This document shows positions 16,745-25,624 of a stretch of 64,000 nucleotides of DNA, in pieces. Within the stretch, counting starts at the first letter, position 1, and each line of letters starts with the position of its first letter. The DNA comes from an uncultured Clostridia bacterium. Its GTDB lineage: Bacteria > Bacillota > Clostridia > TANB77 > CAG-508. Both the position numbers and the translations under genes were made by a program. The DNA lies in NCBI GenBank assembly GCA_934162365.1, contig CAKPIK010000002.1:124001-188000 (forward strand), given 5' to 3'. The notes below the pieces were generated by a model. That model saw only the letters and a program-made list of their open reading frames with translations, searched no databases and was not told the DNA's origin.

Positions 16745-17179
16745 ATGATGATGATACCAAGAAGAAACAATTTTGATTTGTTTGATGAAATGTTTGGAGA
16801 TGAACCATTTTTTGATAGGGGATTTTCTAAGAAAGAAGCTAATTTAATGAAAACAGATGTTAAAGAAAAAAATGGAAACTATATACTAGAAATTGATGTT
16901 CCTGGTTATAGTAAAGATGACATCAAGATTGAATTAGAAAATGGTTACTTAACAGTTACAGCAGAAAAAGTAGAAAATAAGGATGAGGAAGATAAAAAAT
17001 CACACTATATCCATAAAGAAAGATTTTATGGAAAATGCTCAAGAAGCTATTATGCAGGAGAAGATGTAAAAGAAGAAGATATAAAAGCAGCATTTAAAAA
17101 TGGTATATTAACAATAGAATTCCCAAAAGAAAAAGAAGAAAAAATCGAAGGCAAAAAATACATTCAAATTGGTGACTAA
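16745..17179 (+). CDS. hsp20: Hsp20/alpha-crystallin small heat shock protein
   Basis: A 144-residue small heat shock protein, an ATP-independent holdase that binds unfolding proteins. The N-terminal arm (PRRNNFDLFDEMFGDEPFF) is followed by an alpha-crystallin domain (about 38-135), with the typical EIDVPGYSKDDIKIELENG cut here to EIDVPGYSKDDIKIE, and the final FKNGILTIEFPK. Three ATG codons stand in a row at 16745, 16748 and 16751; AAGGAGG at 16730-16736 suits any of them. A single-gene unit with its own promoter, a CIRCE operator and a terminator, so HrcA-controlled heat induction is expected. Confidence 0.95.
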   Translation: MMMIPRRNNFDLFDEMFGDEPFFDRGFSKKEANLMKTDVKEKNGNYILEIDVPGYSKDDIKIELENGYLTVTAEKVENKDEEDKKSHYIHKERFYGKCSRSYYAGEDVKEEDIKAAFKNGILTIEFPKEKEEKIEGKKYIQIGD

Positions 17180-17189
17180 TTAATAGAAG

Positions 17190-17222
17190 AAAAGGGGTTT
17201 TAAATAACCCCTTTTCTTTGTT
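17190..17222 (+). terminator. intrinsic terminator after hsp20
   Basis: AAAAGGGGTT and AACCCCTTTT form a 10-bp stem with a 6-nt loop, followed by a T-rich tract. Confidence 0.92.
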
Positions 17223-17238
17223 TTTTATTTATAAAATC

Positions 17239-17267
17239 TTCACATTATCATAAAATTGTGGTATAAA
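17239..17267 (+). promoter_or_regulatory. sigma-A promoter of the ABC exporter operon
   Basis: TTCACA (17239-17244), 17 nt, TATAAA (17262-17267), about 43 nt upstream of the GTG start. Confidence 0.55.
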
Positions 17268-17310
17268 ATATTATATATAAATTCAAAAGTTTTTGAAAGT
17301 GAGGTTTATT

Positions 17311-18012
17311 GTGGCATACATAGAATTTAAAGATGTTATTAAAGAATATAAAATGGGAGAAATTACAATTAAAGCTTTAGACAATACAAATTTTAGTATA
17401 GATAAAGGAGAACTTGTTGCTATTGTTGGACCTAGTGGAGCAGGCAAAACCACTACCTTAAATATATTAGGTGGAATGGATAAAGTAACAAGTGGTAAAG
17501 TTTTTGTTAATGATAATGAAATATCAAAATTAAGTAACAAAAAACTAATTGAATATAGAAGAAATGATATAGGCTTTGTATTTCAATTTTATAATTTGGT
17601 ACAAAACTTAACAGCAAAAGAAAATGTTGAACTTGCAACACAAATATGTTCAGATTCTTTAAATGTAGATGAGATTTTAGAAAAGGTTGGATTAAAAGAT
17701 AGAAAAGACAATTTCCCTTCTCAATTATCTGGTGGAGAACAGCAAAGAGTTGCCATTGCAAGAGCAATTGCCAAAAATCCTAAATTGTTATTATGTGATG
17801 AGCCAACAGGTGCCTTGGATTATAAAACAGGAAAACAAATCTTAAAATTACTTCAAGATACGTGTAGAAAAGAAAAAATGACAGTAGTAATAATTACACA
17901 CAACACAGCAATAGCGCCTATGGCAGATAAAGTAATATATTTTAAAAATGGAACAGCAGAAAGAGTTGAAATTAATAACAACCCAGTTTCAATTGATAAT
18001 ATAGAATGGTAA
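17311..18012 (+). CDS. ABC transporter ATP-binding protein (MacB/LolD type)
   Basis: A 233-residue ATPase with Walker A GPSGAGKTT (about 39-47), the Q loop in FVFQFYNLVQNLT, the signature LSGGEQQR and Walker B LLLCDEPTGALD. This is the LolD/MacB/BceA group, which drives FtsX-fold permeases. The GTG at 17311 (MAYIEFKDV) is chosen because GTGAGG stands 6 nt upstream; a TTG at 17293 lies before that ribosome site. The permease gene follows after 6 nt. Whether it exports a peptide or drives wall remodelling is not clear. Confidence 0.92.
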   Translation: MAYIEFKDVIKEYKMGEITIKALDNTNFSIDKGELVAIVGPSGAGKTTTLNILGGMDKVTSGKVFVNDNEISKLSNKKLIEYRRNDIGFVFQFYNLVQNLTAKENVELATQICSDSLNVDEILEKVGLKDRKDNFPSQLSGGEQQRVAIARAIAKNPKLLLCDEPTGALDYKTGKQILKLLQDTCRKEKMTVVIITHNTAIAPMADKVIYFKNGTAERVEINNNPVSIDNIEW

Positions 18013-18018
18013 GGATAA

Positions 18019-21000
18019 GTGGATAAATTGAAAAGATCATTAGTGAAAAATAATTTTAAATCTATACACAGAACAAGAAGAAGGTTCATTTCCATTTTGG
18101 TTATGGCCTTTCTTGGTGTTGGATTTTATGCAGGCTTAGTTGCAACAAGCCCGGATATGTTAGATAGTCTGGATAAATACGTAGATACAAGTAATTTATA
18201 TGATGTAAGTATTGTATCAACACTTGGATTAACGGATGAAGATGTTGATAAAGTAAAAGAAATTGAAGAAATAGAAAATGTATATGCTGTACAAAGCAAA
18301 GATTCAATTGCAAAAATTGATGATAAAGAAAGTGCTTGTAAAGTAATTGAATATAACGAAAATGTAAATGTACCTGCAATTATAGCTGGACGAAATATAG
18401 AAAACGAAAATGAGTGTTTATTAGACAAAGCAATTGTACGTACAGGAGATGGGTTAGAACAATACATAGGTAAAAAAATATTGCTTGAAAATGATGACAA
18501 AAATTCAGATGATAATGATGTGTTTTCTGTTAAAGAATTTGAAATAGTTGGTATAGTTGAATCTCCAATGTATATATCTGGAGAAAGAGAAAATACTTCA
18601 ATTGGAAATGGCTCTATATCATACTATATTATGGTAAAAGATAATGTAATAAATATGGATTACTATACTGGAATTTATGCAACTGTAAATGGTGCAAAAG
18701 ATACAGTTACTAATAGTCAAGAATATTTAAATTTAATTAATCCAGTTGTAGATAAACTAGAAGGAATAAAACAAGAAAGAGAAGAAGCAAGATATAATTC
18801 TTTAGTAGATGATGCCAATAAAAAAATAAATGACGCTCAAAAAGAATTTGATAGCAAGAAAGCAGATGTAGAAAAAGAATTAGAAGATGCAAAAAATAAA
18901 ATTGATAAAGCAAGTAAACAAATTACTTCTTCAGAAAACAAAATAAAAAGTGCTGGAAATGAGTTAACAAAACAAAAGGAAGAAACAGATAAAAAATTTG
19001 CAGAAGCAGAAAGTCAATTAAAAGAAAAACAAGATCAAATATTACAACAGGAAGAAGTATTAAAACAAAGTATTGCTCAAGCAGGTGGAACTTTAACTCC
19101 ACAATTAGAAGCTATGCAAAAACAATTAAATAGTGCAAAGCAAGAAATAGAAAATCAAACTAAAATACTTCAAAATACTAAAACAGAAACTTATAATAAG
19201 ATAGAAAAAGCACAAACGGAAATAAATAATAATAAAAATAAGATACAAAAAGCTAAAAATGAACTTGAAAAGAGTAAAAAAGAATACGAGAAAGGAAAAA
19301 AAGAGGCAGATAAAAAACTACAAGAAGCACAAGATAAACTAAATGATGCAAGGGACGAAGTAAATAAAATAGAAAAAGGAAAATGGTATATCCAAGATAG
19401 ACTAGACAATACAGGCTATAACAACATATTTGATGCAATAGAAACAATGTCTAACATATCTAAAATGTTCCCAGTAATATTTTATTTAGTTGCTGTATTA
19501 ATTAGTTTGACTTCTATGACTAGAATGATAGAAGAAGAAAGAATTGAAATAGGAACATTAAAAGCTTTAGGTTATACAAACTTACAAATAATATCAAAAT
19601 ATGTAATGTATTCATTATTAGCTTGTGTAATAGGTGGCTTATTAGGAATGACAGTAGGACTTTATTTGTTACCTAATATAGTATGGAAATTGTATGCAAT
19701 GATATATAATTTACCTAAATTTTATTGTACATACAGGCTAGATATTGGAATTAGTGGAACAGTTTTAGCATTTATATGTATTGGTGGTGCAACAATGCTT
19801 GTTGCAATAAAAGAACTAAAACAAATGCCTTCTGTTTTAATGAGACCAAAGCCACCTAAAAACGGGAAGAGAATATTATTGGAAAGAATAACTTTTATAT
19901 GGAAAAGATTTAATTTTTCACATAAAGTAACTGCAAGAAATATATTTAGATATAAGAAAAGAGCATTAATGACTATTATAGGAATTGCAGGCTGTACTGG
20001 ACTTATGCTTACTGGATTTGGAATTAGAGATTCTGTTGTAGATATTCCAAATGTACAATTTAAACAGATTTTTAAATATGATTTAGCTATTACATTGGCA
20101 AATACAGATGGATTAAATGAACTAACAGATTATTTGAAGAATAATGAGAATATTAAAGAATATTCTAAAATTGATGCAGTTACAGGTAAACTAGCTAATA
20201 GTAATAAAAAATATAATGCAACAGTATTTGTACCAGAAAACGCAGAAGATTTTAACATGGTATGTAATTTAACAAATTACGAAACAAATGAAAAAATAAG
20301 TCTAAATAATGATGGCATAGTAATAACAGATAAAATTGCAGATATGTTAGGTGTTACTTATGGAGACAAAATAACTTTTATAGATGGAGATGATATAAGT
20401 TACGAATTTAGAGTTGAAAATATAACTAAAAACTATGTAGGGCATTATGTTTTTATGTCAAAAGATTTTTATGAAGAAAATATTAAGAACTTTAAAACTA
20501 ATATGATATATGTTAATACAAATAAAATAAGCGAAGAAACACAAAATAATATATCAAAAGATATTTTAAACATAGATGGCATTGCATCTGTATCTATAAT
20601 TGAAAGTTTAATGAATTCTGTACAAGATATGCTAAAAACAATGAATTATGTTGTAGTAATATTAATAGTTGCATCTGCATTACTTGATTTTGTTGTATTA
20701 TATAATTTGGCAAATGTAAATATTGCTGAAAGACAAAGAGAGATTGCAACACTAAAAGTATTAGGCTTTTATGATAAAGAAGTTGATAATTATATAAATA
20801 AAGAAAATATAATATTTACTTTATTAGGAGTCGGAATAGGCTTAGTATTTGGAACATTTTTAACAAGTGGAATAATATCTGGCATAGAAATAGATTCATT
20901 AAGATTTATGAGAAATATAAATATTATGAGTTACGTATATTCTGCAATAATAACAGTAACATTTTCAGTTATTGTAAATTTTATAATACATTTTGTATTA

Positions 21001-21042
21001 AAGAAAATAGATATGATAGAAAGTCTAAAAAGTGTAGAATAA
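18019..21042 (+). CDS. FtsX/MacB-type ABC permease with long extracytoplasmic coiled coil
   Basis: A 1007-residue permease with two FtsX repeats. The first helix is at about 23-43, followed by a MacB-like periplasmic domain (about 45-245) and an exceptionally long heptad-rich coiled coil (about 250-455, many EKE/QKE blocks). Three helices follow (about 485-610), then a second FtsX unit with one helix at about 650, an outside domain and three C-terminal helices. It starts with GTG 18019, 6 nt after the ATPase stop, with AAGGA before it. Similar permeases with coiled coils occur in Firmicutes and are thought to do mechanical work outside the cell; the substrate is unknown. Confidence 0.88.
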   Translation: MDKLKRSLVKNNFKSIHRTRRRFISILVMAFLGVGFYAGLVATSPDMLDSLDKYVDTSNLYDVSIVSTLGLTDEDVDKVKEIEEIENVYAVQSKDSIAKIDDKESACKVIEYNENVNVPAIIAGRNIENENECLLDKAIVRTGDGLEQYIGKKILLENDDKNSDDNDVFSVKEFEIVGIVESPMYISGERENTSIGNGSISYYIMVKDNVINMDYYTGIYATVNGAKDTVTNSQEYLNLINPVVDKLEGIKQEREEARYNSLVDDANKKINDAQKEFDSKKADVEKELEDAKNKIDKASKQITSSENKIKSAGNELTKQKEETDKKFAEAESQLKEKQDQILQQEEVLKQSIAQAGGTLTPQLEAMQKQLNSAKQEIENQTKILQNTKTETYNKIEKAQTEINNNKNKIQKAKNELEKSKKEYEKGKKEADKKLQEAQDKLNDARDEVNKIEKGKWYIQDRLDNTGYNNIFDAIETMSNISKMFPVIFYLVAVLISLTSMTRMIEEERIEIGTLKALGYTNLQIISKYVMYSLLACVIGGLLGMTVGLYLLPNIVWKLYAMIYNLPKFYCTYRLDIGISGTVLAFICIGGATMLVAIKELKQMPSVLMRPKPPKNGKRILLERITFIWKRFNFSHKVTARNIFRYKKRALMTIIGIAGCTGLMLTGFGIRDSVVDIPNVQFKQIFKYDLAITLANTDGLNELTDYLKNNENIKEYSKIDAVTGKLANSNKKYNATVFVPENAEDFNMVCNLTNYETNEKISLNNDGIVITDKIADMLGVTYGDKITFIDGDDISYEFRVENITKNYVGHYVFMSKDFYEENIKNFKTNMIYVNTNKISEETQNNISKDILNIDGIASVSIIESLMNSVQDMLKTMNYVVVILIVASALLDFVVLYNLANVNIAERQREIATLKVLGFYDKEVDNYINKENIIFTLLGVGIGLVFGTFLTSGIISGIEIDSLRFMRNINIMSYVYSAIITVTFSVIVNFIIHFVLKKIDMIESLKSVE

Positions 21043-21164
21043 TTATTGAAAAATAATTATATATGTGTTAATATCGAAATGAATAAAATTTGAAATTATG
21101 TGTAACAATTTAACTATAAGTTATTATATAATTATTCTAAGTCAATTTAATTAAGGAGGACAAA

Positions 21165-23768
21165 ATGGATAAAGAATATGAAATTGTGGACAGTGTAGAA
21201 AAACTTCAAGAAACAATATTAAAAGTAAAAAAAGCACAAGAAGAATTTTCTAAATTTCCACAAGAAAAAGTTGATGAGATATTTAAAGCAGCAGCTATTG
21301 CTGCAAATAGTGTAAGAATTCCACTTGCAAAAATGGCAGTAGAAGAAACTGGAATGGGAATTGTAGAAGATAAAGTAATAAAAAACCATTATGCAGCAGA
21401 ATATATTTACAATAAATATAGAAATGAAAAAACATGTGGAGTTGTAGAAGAAGATACTTCATATGGAATAAAAAAAGTTTTAGAACCAATTGGAATAATA
21501 GGTGCTGTTATACCAACAACAAACCCAACTTCAACAGCGATTTTTAAAATATTAATATGCTTAAAAACAAGAAACGGAATTATTATAAGTCCGCATCCTA
21601 GAGCAAAAAAATCAACAATAGAAGCAGCAAAAATAGTTTTAGAAGCTGCTGTAAAAGCAGGAGCACCAGAAAATATAATTGCTTGGATTGATGTTCCATC
21701 TCTTGAACTTACAAATACATTAATGCAGTCAGTAGATACAATACTAGCAACTGGAGGTCCAGGAATGGTTAAAGCTGCATATTCAAGTGGAAAACCAGCA
21801 CTTGGAGTTGGCGCAGGAAATACACCAGCAATAATAGATGAAACAGCAGATATTATTTTAGCAGTTAATTCGATAATTCATTCAAAAACTTTTGATAATG
21901 GTATGATATGTGCTTCAGAACAATCTGTAATAGTTCTAGATAAAGTATATAACCAAGTAAGAGAAGAATTTATAAAAAGAGGATGTTATTTATTAAATCC
22001 AGAAGAAACAGAAAAAGTAAGAAAAACTATAATTATAAATGGAGCATTAAATGCTAAAATAGTTGGCCAAAAAGCTCATACAATTGCAGCTTTAGCAGGT
22101 GTTGATGTACCTGAAAACACTAAAATCTTAATAGGCGAAGTTGAAAGTGTAGAGTTAACAGAAGAATTTGCACACGAAAAATTATCTCCAGTTTTGGCAA
22201 TGTATAAAGCTAATGATTTTGAAGATGCAATTAGCAAAGCAAGAAAATTAATTGAGGATGGAGGACTAGGACACACTTCATCATTATATATAAATACAAT
22301 TACTGAAAAAGAAAAAATAGAAGAATTTTATAGCAATATGAAAACTTGTAGAGTGCTTATAAATACACCGTCTTCTCAAGGAGGAATAGGAGATTTATAT
22401 AACTTTAAGCTTACACCATCATTAACACTTGGATGTGGTTCATGGGGTGGAAATTCAGTATCAGAAAATGTAGGAATAAAACAATTGTTAAATGTAAAAA
22501 CAGTTGCTGAAAGGAGAGAAAATATGCTTTGGTTTAGAGCACCTGAAAAGGTATATGTAAAAAGAGGTTGCTTACCTGTAGCCTTAGAAGAATTAAAAAA
22601 TGTAATGGATAAAAAGAAAGTATTTATAGTAACAGATACATTTTTATTTGAAAATGGTTATACAAAACCAATAACAGATAAATTAGATGAATTAGGAATT
22701 GAACATACAACATTTTCAAATGTTGCACCAGATCCAACACTTGCATGTGCGATAGAAGGAACAAAAGCAATGAATGCTTTTAAACCAGATGCAATAATTG
22801 CAGTTGGTGGTGGTTCTGCAATGGATGCAGGTAAAATAATGTGGGTTATGTATGAACATCCAGAAGTTGATTTCTTAGATATGGCAATGAGATTTATGGA
22901 TATAAGAAAAAGAGTATATACATTCCCTAAAATGGGAGAAAAAGCCTACTTTATAGCAATTCCAACATCAGCAGGTACAGGTTCAGAAGTTACACCATTT
23001 GCAGTTATCACAGATGAAAAAACAGGAACAAAATATCCATTAGCAGATTATGAATTATTACCTAAAATGGCTATTGTAGATTGTAACATGATGATGAATG
23101 CACCAAAAGGATTAACTTCAGCATCAGGTATAGATGCTGTAACACACTGCTTAGAAGCATATGCATCAATGATGGCTACTGAATACACAGACGGTTTAGC
23201 AATAGAATCATTAAAAAATATATTTAAATATTTACCAAGAGCATATGAAAATGGAGCAAATGATCCAGAAGCAAGAGAAAAAATGGCTAATGCAGCAACT
23301 ATGGCAGGTATGGCTTTTGCAAATGCATTCCTAGGAGTTTGCCATTCAATGGCACATAAACTTGGAGCATTTCACCATATACCACACGGAGTTGCAAATG
23401 CATTGATGATAGATTATGTTTTAAGATTTAATAGTGCAGAAGTACCAAATAAAATGGGAACATTCCCACAATATGACCATCCACATACATTAAGAAGATA
23501 TGCAGAAGTTGCAGAAGCTTTAGGATTTGGTGGAGCAAACGATGAAGAAAGTTTGAATAATTTAATAAAAGCTATTGATGAATTAAAAGAAAAAATAGGA
23601 ATAAAGAAAACTATTAAAGACTATGGAATAGACGAAAAGAATTTCTTAGACAGACTTGACGAAATGTCAGAACAAGCATTTGACGATCAATGTACAGGTG
23701 CTAACCCAAGATATCCATTAATTAGTGAGATAAAAGAAATGTATTTAAAAGCATATTATGGAGAATAA
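21165..23768 (+). CDS. adhE: bifunctional acetaldehyde-CoA/alcohol dehydrogenase
   Basis: An 867-residue fusion enzyme that reduces acetyl-CoA to acetaldehyde and on to ethanol with NADH. The N-terminal aldehyde dehydrogenase domain (about 1-440) has the catalytic Cys249 in GMICASEQ; the iron-dependent alcohol dehydrogenase domain (about 455-867) has GGGSAMDAGKI and the metal-binding region ending FHHIPHGVANA (about 735-746). Full length for the family. AAGGAGGA precedes ATG 21165, with a TATAAT at 21127-21132. Upstream there are TTGTTA-like half-sites but no full Rex palindrome. A fermentative metabolism follows. Confidence 0.97.
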   Translation: MDKEYEIVDSVEKLQETILKVKKAQEEFSKFPQEKVDEIFKAAAIAANSVRIPLAKMAVEETGMGIVEDKVIKNHYAAEYIYNKYRNEKTCGVVEEDTSYGIKKVLEPIGIIGAVIPTTNPTSTAIFKILICLKTRNGIIISPHPRAKKSTIEAAKIVLEAAVKAGAPENIIAWIDVPSLELTNTLMQSVDTILATGGPGMVKAAYSSGKPALGVGAGNTPAIIDETADIILAVNSIIHSKTFDNGMICASEQSVIVLDKVYNQVREEFIKRGCYLLNPEETEKVRKTIIINGALNAKIVGQKAHTIAALAGVDVPENTKILIGEVESVELTEEFAHEKLSPVLAMYKANDFEDAISKARKLIEDGGLGHTSSLYINTITEKEKIEEFYSNMKTCRVLINTPSSQGGIGDLYNFKLTPSLTLGCGSWGGNSVSENVGIKQLLNVKTVAERRENMLWFRAPEKVYVKRGCLPVALEELKNVMDKKKVFIVTDTFLFENGYTKPITDKLDELGIEHTTFSNVAPDPTLACAIEGTKAMNAFKPDAIIAVGGGSAMDAGKIMWVMYEHPEVDFLDMAMRFMDIRKRVYTFPKMGEKAYFIAIPTSAGTGSEVTPFAVITDEKTGTKYPLADYELLPKMAIVDCNMMMNAPKGLTSASGIDAVTHCLEAYASMMATEYTDGLAIESLKNIFKYLPRAYENGANDPEAREKMANAATMAGMAFANAFLGVCHSMAHKLGAFHHIPHGVANALMIDYVLRFNSAEVPNKMGTFPQYDHPHTLRRYAEVAEALGFGGANDEESLNNLIKAIDELKEKIGIKKTIKDYGIDEKNFLDRLDEMSEQAFDDQCTGANPRYPLISEIKEMYLKAYYGE

Positions 23769-23803
23769 TAATTTTAGATATTTATAGAAAGGATGAAAAA
23801 ATT

Positions 23804-24565
23804 ATGAAATATAATTTAGAAAAGCCAATAGCACAAAGAAGTACAAAAACGGTTTATAAAGATGAAGATAAAACAATAAAACTATTTGTAGAGGATTATT
23901 CAAAAGCAGATATACTTAACGAAGCATTAAATCAAGCAAGAGTTGAAGAAGGAACAAATTTAAATGTTCCAAAATTATTAGAAGTTACTAAAATAGATAA
24001 TAGATGGGCTCTTGTATCTGAACATATAGAAGGAACACCTCTTAATAAGCTAATGGAAGAACATCCAGAAAAAGAAGATGAGTATTTAAATTTATTTGTA
24101 GATATACAAATGAAAATATTATCTAATACAGTACCTTTATTAAATAGAATAAAAGATAAATATAAAAGAAAAATAGAGAGTACAGAAAACATTGATAATA
24201 CAACAAAGTATGAATTGTTACAAAGACTAGAGGGAATGAAAAACCATACAAAAATATGTCATGGAGATTTTAACCCAAGCAATATAATAATAAAAGAAGA
24301 TGGCAGTAGCTATGTAATAGACTGGTCACATGTAACAATAGGAAATGCCTCTGCTGATGTAGCAAAAACATTTTTACTATTCTCACTTGAAGGAAAGGAA
24401 AAATTAGCAGAAAAATATGTTGATTTATTTTCAGAAAAAAGTGGAATTTCAAAAGCAAATATTCAAAGATGGATTCCAATAGTTGCAGCAGCTCAAATGA
24501 GTAAATGTAAGAAAGAAGAACAAGAATTTTTAAGTAATTGGATAAATGTTGTAGATTATGAATAA
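23804..24565 (+). CDS. aminoglycoside phosphotransferase/choline kinase-fold protein
   Basis: A 253-residue protein of the APH kinase-like fold. The catalytic loop CHGDFNPSNII (about 152-162) and the metal-binding VIDWSHV are intact, and an N-terminal ATP-binding lobe is visible (TKTVYKDEDKTIKLF). The substrate is unknown: members phosphorylate antibiotics, choline, sugars or proteins, and nothing here points to resistance. It follows adhE after 35 nt with its own ribosome site AAAGGA and may be read from the adhE transcript. A terminator follows. Confidence 0.8.
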   Translation: MKYNLEKPIAQRSTKTVYKDEDKTIKLFVEDYSKADILNEALNQARVEEGTNLNVPKLLEVTKIDNRWALVSEHIEGTPLNKLMEEHPEKEDEYLNLFVDIQMKILSNTVPLLNRIKDKYKRKIESTENIDNTTKYELLQRLEGMKNHTKICHGDFNPSNIIIKEDGSSYVIDWSHVTIGNASADVAKTFLLFSLEGKEKLAEKYVDLFSEKSGISKANIQRWIPIVAAAQMSKCKKEEQEFLSNWINVVDYE

Positions 24566-24583
24566 ATAAAATAACATAAAATA

Positions 24584-24613
24584 AAAAGAAGGTTTTAATT
24601 AACCTTCTTTTTT
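24584..24613 (+). terminator. intrinsic terminator
   Basis: AAAAGAAGGTT and AACCTTCTTTT form an 11-bp stem with a TTAATT loop, followed by TTTTAT. Confidence 0.9.
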
Positions 24614-24708
24614 ATAATTATTAATAAAAAATAAAAAATTCATGTAATTTTGTGATTTTCTGTGTTATACTTTTATTATAGTTTGAAAAGTAATGGAGGG
24701 GGAAGTTT

Positions 24709-25596
24709 ATGCTAGATTTAGATATTTCGTCGTGTGAGATGTGTCCACATAAATGTAAAGTAAATAGAAATTGTAATCAGCTTGGAAGATGTAAAGCTAG
24801 TAGTAAAGTTAAACTTGCATTAGCATCACTCCATTATTATGAAGAACCATGTATAAGTGGAAAAAATGGTTCTGGAACAGTGTTTTTTTCTAATTGCAAT
24901 ATGAAATGTAAGTTTTGTCAAAATTATAAAATAAGTTGGGAAGGAAAGGGCAAAGAAATTTCAGTTCAAGAGTTATCAGACGTTTTTATTGATTTACAAA
25001 ATAAAAATGCTAATAATATTAATTTAGTGACTCCAACAATTTATGTGTATCAAATAATAGAGGCAATAAAACTTGCAAAAGAAAAAGGACTCAATATTCC
25101 AATAATATATAATTCAAATGGATATGAAAATATAGATACTATTAAATTATTAAATGGATATATTGATGTATATTTGCCAGATTTAAAATACTTTGATGAT
25201 GACATTGCAATAAAATATTCAGGAGTTAAAAAATATTTTGAAAATGCAAGCAATGCAATAAAGGAAATGTATAAACAAGTGGGTGCTCCTGTGTTGGATG
25301 ATAATGGTTTAATAAAAAAAGGACTTATTATACGTCACCTTGTTTTACCTAATAATATACAAAATTCAAAAAAAGTTTTAAAGTGGATAAAAGAAAACAT
25401 AGATTCAAATGTTTATGTGAGCATAATGGCACAATATTTCCCGTGCTACATAGCAAAACAGATGGAGGATTTAAATAGAAAATTGACTAATGAAGAATAC
25501 GAAGAAATAGAAAATTATGTGTATGAACTTAACATTGAAAATGGGTATATGCAAGACTTGGGAGAACACGAAGAAGAGTATGTACCAGATTTCTAA
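24709..25596 (+). CDS. radical SAM protein, PflX-like
   Basis: A 295-residue radical SAM enzyme. The CxxxCxxC cluster motif is CNMKCKFC at about 63-70, preceded by an N-terminal Cys-rich region (CEMCPHKCKV and a later GRCKA) that may bind a second cluster. It fits the COG1313 group called PflX, annotated as putative pyruvate-formate-lyase activating enzymes, whose target is not established. No glycyl radical enzyme gene is nearby. GGAGGGGGA precedes ATG 24709; a likely promoter is TTGTGA at 24650 with TATTAT about 18 nt on. It is followed after 28 nt by mgtE. Confidence 0.85.
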   Translation: MLDLDISSCEMCPHKCKVNRNCNQLGRCKASSKVKLALASLHYYEEPCISGKNGSGTVFFSNCNMKCKFCQNYKISWEGKGKEISVQELSDVFIDLQNKNANNINLVTPTIYVYQIIEAIKLAKEKGLNIPIIYNSNGYENIDTIKLLNGYIDVYLPDLKYFDDDIAIKYSGVKKYFENASNAIKEMYKQVGAPVLDDNGLIKKGLIIRHLVLPNNIQNSKKVLKWIKENIDSNVYVSIMAQYFPCYIAKQMEDLNRKLTNEEYEEIENYVYELNIENGYMQDLGEHEEEYVPDF

Positions 25597-25624
25597 GTAT
25601 AAATAGAAAGGGGAATTTATACAA

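Noticed and set aside
21043..21164. Rex operator upstream of adhE
   Set aside because: Only single TTGTTA-like half-sites are present; no palindrome of the expected form was found.
23804..24565. Antibiotic resistance gene (aminoglycoside phosphotransferase)
   Set aside because: The fold is shared by many kinases; no resistance-specific similarity or mobile context is seen.
25597..25624. M-box riboswitch for mgtE
   Set aside because: The gap of 28 nt is too short and mgtE seems co-transcribed with the radical SAM gene.
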